Source: Phyto melanocephala (Eukaryota; Arthropoda; Insecta; Diptera; Rhinophoridae). From it: 64,000 nucleotides of DNA. The notes under the pieces are model-generated. The model was not told the origin of the DNA and made no database searches. It was given only the letters and a program-made list of their open reading frames with translations. Shown here in pieces: positions 59,109 to 64,000 of the stretch (position 1 is its first letter; each line of letters opens with the position of its first letter). The stretch is taken from NCBI GenBank assembly GCA_941918925.1, contig OW799236.1, forward strand, positions 68,538,465 to 68,602,464, given 5' to 3'. Position numbers and translations under genes: made by a program.

Positions 59109-61471
59109 ATTTTAAAGTTTTTTAAGTTTCTTAATCGAAAAACAAAAACTTAAAAAGCTTTGGCTACCAGTATAGACCTCTTTTAACTTATTAACATTAA
59201 AGAGGCTTCACTTAAAATAAAAGGGGAAAATATTAATTTTTACTTATTTCTTGTTTTTACCTTTCCGAAAAATTTAAGTATTGAATTAAAGACCATAAAA
59301 TCCTTCATGAATCCCTATTTTACTAAAAATAAAAGGTCACGTGCAATCACATCAGACAACTAAAATTTATATTTTTGAAGCTTGTTTTTTTTTCTCCTAT
59401 TACATTTTAAAATTAAAGAAAAAAACTGTTTTGTTAAAAGGCTAAATTTATTACTCATATATCAGGTACTTGTTTATCGTTAAAATATCGTTCATATAAA
59501 ATCAATGTGTCCTTCGTTGGTAATGGTATCACTTAAGAACAACTGAACTAATTTCGCATTTTTTTATCAATATATTCCATAATCTAACATAGGTTTTTAC
59601 GAAGAAAAAAATTTGCCACGTTCACTTTTACTACTACATAGTTTATTTATTTAACATCGAAGAAAAGCTGGAATGATTTTTCAATATTATTAATAAAGAT
59701 TATTGATGGTTTATAGCACCATTTTTTTAAATTTTAAGTGGTTGTGGTGACAGTTCTTACCTCATATCTCATATCTAGAGAACTGCAGTGCAATATTAAA
59801 TGTGTTACAATTATGTTGTGTTGTTAATTTAATTATTGTCACTCGTTTTTTAAGATTCCTGAATATGCCAACCGTTGGATGGCGAAATATTGAACGAAAT
59901 TAATAATAAAGAAAATTATTAAAAACAGACCTTGAGCTTGATTATTTAACCAATTTGCAGTTCATCAACAGGTCAAAAAAACATATATAAGTATATCATT
60001 TTAAAGTTTAAGAAGTTCGTGTAGGGTATTATGATAACAATTGGACTCGTGAGAGCGATACCCACATACACAAAACTTACACAATTAAGCTTAGGAATAA
60101 TAAATATTATAGTATTTAATCATGGTATGAGAAATTTGAATGAAAATTTTCAAATTATTAAATAGGATTTAATTCCTCACTTGATATCCTCCCATCCAAA
60201 GAAGATTTATTTGGTGTCATATCTGTTTGATTGGCTACGATATTAGTTTATTTCTTCAGTCATACAATCTACAAGATCAGATAAGGAGATGTGGTATCCC
60301 CATAGAAAAAATATTTAATGTAATCAATCGAAACTGTAATATTTATTTTTGGTTTAAATATAGCACGAGTTGCTATTGATTAGAATATCGTAATTAAAGT
60401 CAAAAATTGTAAGCTTTGGAGAAGGGAGATTGACACACAGATGCAAATTAATTACTATTCATAATAATTATTGTATGCATAACAAATGATAGCAGATATT
60501 ATTTACATCTATCTATTAAAGAATATAATATTAAAACTTTGTTGGTTCCGGCATAGCTGTCCGATTTCGGCTGGTATTATAAAATTGTGAGAAAACTTTG
60601 ATGTCGTGTATCATTAGAATTTGCTCTTAAACAACTTAAATATAAATTAAATAACCGTAACAGACTTAAAAACCTGTAGCGCAACTTATAATATTCCTCC
60701 TAGAAATACTTCCGTTTAGAAGTGATAGTTTACTTTATTTGCTTAATTAAAGGAGTCTTATGCCTTTTTTCAGTCTTACAGTTTTATGAAGTAATTTTCA
60801 AATATAAGCTAAAAAATTTAATCTATAGTCAAGTCAACACAGAGAAAAATAACTATTAAAACAAAAATGTTCATATCCACAAAAGAAAAGAAAATTATGT
60901 CAAGTATTCCAAACAAAAAAAAAAAAAGAATTAATCGGTAATTCTATGTAATCATAAAACTCAAATAATTAAAATTCTTCTTCAAATATTAGATAAGCTT
61001 TTTATATTGCTTCCCGAAAGTTTGTAAGTTTTTAATACCAAATTAAGCCGGCCTTTAAACAATAACATTAATATAATGATCATACATACACATACATTTT
61101 GCTTACATTATCCCCTTTCTCTATCATTATTATATTATTTTATTTTCTTGTTTATTGTTCAATTTAATTTTCATTTTAAATTTTCACAATCCTCTTTGTG
61201 GGTTAAATTCTTGTCATTAGTTTTGGTCTGAAATGATTATCAGAGGGTATAAAATAACAAACACCATTACATTATATTATCTGAACTGTTGTTGCTATTT
61301 TAAGTTTTATTTTTTTAATTTACTGGTATTGTCCATGAGTAACCAAATGTGATTTTATGCATGCAGAAACAATTTTAACATGACAATAATAACAACAGCA
61401 AGCAAGACTAACAACTATAATAACAACAACAATTAATATTTACATACATACAAACAGAAATCCACACACAA
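59109..61471. other. AT-rich DNA with one hammerhead-like motif
   Basis: No supported gene. The only structured sequence noted is at 59859-59950. Near 61390-61435 there is an AACAAC-rich stretch. Confidence 0.55.
59859..59950 (+). ncRNA. Hammerhead-ribozyme-like motif, probable Penelope-type terminal repeat remnant
   Basis: CTGAATA (59859-59865; G of CUGANGA replaced by T), a stem-capable GCCA/TGGC pair, then GAAA (59884-59887). Downstream are AATAATAAAG and ACCTTGAGCTTGA, resembling the layout at 15066-15160. The core substitution suggests it is inactive. Confidence 0.4.
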
Positions 61472-61636
61472 TCACCCATCAATTCTAATGTTGGAAATAG
61501 AAGAGATGGTTGGCTGGTTATTTGTTGCATTATATATACTTAAAAGTGTCACTGGTTGTGTTTTTACATTTAAATTACTGCTGGTTATGGCAACACTGTT
61601 GCTGCTGTCGAGAACATCATCATCACGACAAGCCAT
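61472..61636 (-). CDS. Candidate first coding exon of an unknown host gene
   Basis: The minus-strand frame starts at an ATG at 61636 in good context (GAAAATGGC) and reads MACRDDDVLDSSNS, then a Ser/Thr/Asn-rich stretch with possible N-glycosylation sites (YNATNN), ending NIRIDG. Composition is less AT-driven than nearby frames. A GT of donor type (ATGG-GTGATT) lies just before the stop, so the frame could be spliced onward. No domain is recognised and no partner exon was found. An upstream in-frame ATG exists at 61672. Confidence 0.3.
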   Translation of the reverse strand: MACRDDDVLDSSNSVAITSSNLNVKTQPVTLLSIYNATNNQPTISSISNIRIDG

Positions 61637-62194
61637 TTTCAAAAGGATAATACAAAACATGGACACTTGCACTTGTATACAACAATTTTCTAACTTTAAA
61701 TATAAGTATATGCGTGTAAATGTTTGTATAAGTAAATTTATAAAAAGTAAGGATGTTTACAAGCAAGTTAATAACAAGAAGCTGAAATCAATTTGTGTCA
61801 AGAAAATGGCTTTAGCTTACAATAATAATAATTCACAAATATTCTTAACTTTTAACTTTTTCTGTTTCTAAGTATTAAAAAATAATGAGTTCTAGCTTCA
61901 TTTATTTATTTCACTATATCAGAGTTTTCTTTTAAATAAAAAAATCGTAGTTACACGTTGCAGGCTATAAATTAAAAAAACTAAATCAATACCGCAGCCC
62001 TGGAAAAGTTATTTACCCTGCGTATCAGACATATATTTGCACTTCTGCTTTATCTTTGTGAGAGGCTCACAGTACTAGGAGTTCAAGTGACTAATTTTTT
62101 AATATTGAGAAAAAATAGTTCAAGCTTGAAATACCATTTCAAATGATCTGATGCTATCTGAAATAAAGCTTTTTTGAAATGAGTTATTCTGCAT
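61637..62194. other. AT-rich DNA, nothing recognised
   Basis: Could hold the 5' UTR and promoter of the candidate exon at 61472-61636; nothing specific is visible. Confidence 0.5.
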
Positions 62195-64000
62195 TTTTAT
62201 ACCCACCACCAAAAAAATGGTGGGGGTATATTCATTTTGTCATTCCGTTTGTAACACATCGAAATATCCATTTAAGACCCCATAAAGTATATATATTCTG
62301 AATCAGGGTTTGATTTGATGACGATCTAGCTATGTCCGTCCGTCTGTCCGTCTGTCCGTCTGTCCGTCTGTTGAAAGCACGATAGAGGTCGCACCGAAAA
62401 AGCTAGGGGGCTCAAATTTTGCCAGAATCTTTCTTATAGACAAGGTTTGTTTGGTATTGAAAATGGGCTATATCGGAATATTAGGAAGAGAGTTATAGCT
62501 CGGAAAGCAAGAGTAGGTCGAAAAAACGGTGTCCTTCGCACATTGAATAAAATGGAATTGTGTCCAGACGCATTAACGTAGAGTCATGAAACTTCGAATA
62601 TATATTTATCGAGTCAAAAGAATATTTTCCCTGAAAATCGCTTAAATTTATGAATTAGGAAAAGAGTTATCGATCAAAATGTACGAAAATTTATACCGCA
62701 CAGTGTATTTTTCGGTATATTTAAAAACAAAAACGTCATAAAAGCAACAAAATTGAATGTACGACTCTGAAATTTTGCACACTTTGCTTTTTCGTGAGGC
62801 GCTTTTTTGTGACGGAAAATCAATGTGCCACGCCCACTTTTACGCCCACCTCCAATATAACGTTTTATCTAAAATTCATATAATTTCTCTATAAATAAAC
62901 ATTTTGGAATAATAAAGGGCTATATTGAAACACCTAAGTTGTACTCATTCGTAAAAATAACTTTGACACGCCTACTATAACGCCCACTTTTCACGTTATC
63001 TACCGTTAATGAAATTTAAAAGCTCATAAAACCGCCGAAATTAGATGTATGATGATCAAATTTGCTACGTATATCCCCCTAGGCAATGTCATTACTGTGC
63101 CAGAAAATTAAAGTGCCACGCCCACTTTACGCCCACCTCCCATATAACGTTTTACCTCAAATTCATATAATTTCTCTAGTAATAAAGATTTTGGAATAAT
63201 AAATGGCTATACTGAAACACCTAAGTTGTACTCATTCGCAAAAATAACTTTCACACGCCTACTATAACGCCCACTTTTCACGTTATCTACCGTTAATAAA
63301 ATTTAAAAGCTCATAAAACCGCCGAAATTAGAGGTATGATGATAAAATTTGCTACATATATCCCCCTAGGCAGTGTCATCACTGTGCCAGAAAATTAAGG
63401 TGTCACGCCCATTTTTACACCCACCTCCCATATAACGTTTTACCTCAAATTCATATAATTTCTCTAGTAATAAAGATTTTGGAATAATAAATGGCTATAC
63501 TGAAACACCTAAGTTGTACTCATTCGCAAAAATAACTTTCACACGCCTACTATAACGCCCACTTTTCACGTTATCTACCGTTAATAAAATTTAAAAGCTC
63601 ATAAAACCGCCGAAATTAGAGGTATGATGATAAAATTTGCTACATATATCCCCCTAGGCAGTGTCATCACTGTGCCAGAAAATTAAAGTGCCACGCCCAC
63701 TTTACGCCCACCTCCCATATATCGTTTTAACTAAAATTCATATAATTTCTCCATTAATAAAGATTTTGGAATAATAAAGGGCTATATTGAAACACCTAAG
63801 TTGTACTCATTCGCAAAAATAACTTTGACACGCCTACTATAACGCCCACTTTTCACGTTATCTACCGTTAATGAAATTTAAAAGCTCATAAAACCGCCGA
63901 AATTAGAGGTATGATGATAAAATTTGCTACATATATCCCCCTAGGCAGTGTCATCACTGTGCCAGAAAATTAAGGTGTCACGCCCATTTTTACACCCTCC
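62195..64000 (-). mobile_element. Helentron-like element, copy G (runs off the window)
   Basis: Begins TTTTTATACCCACCACC with the 3' hairpin, the (GTCCGTCT) tract (62335-62371) and the common 3' part. A ~288-bp array follows and continues to the window edge (marker CTACCGTTAAT at 63000, 63287, 63575 and 63862). The 5' hairpin end is outside the window. It is close to copy F in sequence, sharing TATATCGGAATATTAGG. Confidence 0.9.
62820..64000 (-). repeat. Tandem ~288-bp units in copy G (at least four)
   Basis: Spacing of the marker is 287, 288 and 287. Adjacent units alternate between GTGCCACGCCCACTTTACGCC and GTGTCACGCCCATTTTTACAC types, suggesting a two-unit higher-order pattern. Confidence 0.9.

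Overview
The window reads as repeat-rich, AT-rich nuclear DNA of a higher fly. I see no bacterial or organellar features and no host gene that I can name. The repeats argue for a schizophoran, probably calyptrate, dipteran: mini-me/DINE-1-like elements with (GTCY)n tracts, a Penelope-type retroelement close to that of Drosophila, R1- and LOA/I-like non-LTR elements, and many decayed mariners. The placement is an inference and no species is claimed.

Layout. 1-4256: R1-clade non-LTR retrotransposon on the minus strand, its 5' end against a 489-bp (ATGT)n array; its ORF1 is split by a 579-bp 3' fragment of another non-LTR element. 4746-7710: AT-rich DNA with a decayed transposase-like gene. 7711-8440: a small Helentron-like element. 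9086-9597: the Penelope GIY-YIG end. 9644-15001: a DNA transposon with ~310-370-bp terminal inverted repeats, CACTR termini and TTA on both sides. It carries a spliced, stop-ridden transposase-like gene of an unnamed animal family and is interrupted by Helentron-like copy B. 15002-21004: mostly featureless DNA with hammerhead-ribozyme-like motifs. 21005-24706: Helentron-like copies C1 and C2. 26850-29760: two non-LTR fragments, one split by a TIR element with a 9-bp target duplication. 30198-34371: a hAT-like element, two short palindromic MITEs, a canonical Helitron and a tRNA-derived SINE. 35270-51006: Helentron-like copies D, E and F. E lies between mariner-type TIRs, and F lies inside a mariner. 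51170-59108: a ~120-bp repeat family and three decayed mariners. 62195-64000: Helentron-like copy G, running off the edge.

How the parts relate. The Helentron-like family shapes the window. Its copies have a 5' hairpin (ATTCGGC/GCCGAAT), a 3' hairpin (TATACCC..CACCA/TGGTG..GGGTATA), a (GTCY)n tract, and in most a tandem array of a ~288-bp unit (about 1 to 7 units). Four copies carry the same mariner-derived MITE at the same site, and a fifth copy keeps that TA site empty. The MITE therefore jumped in once and then spread as a passenger. The parent mariner is also present and has itself been invaded by a MITE-carrying Helentron-like copy. The most unusual item is the 9644-15001 transposon, which appears to link an uncharacterised gene family to a CACTA (CMC)-type element.
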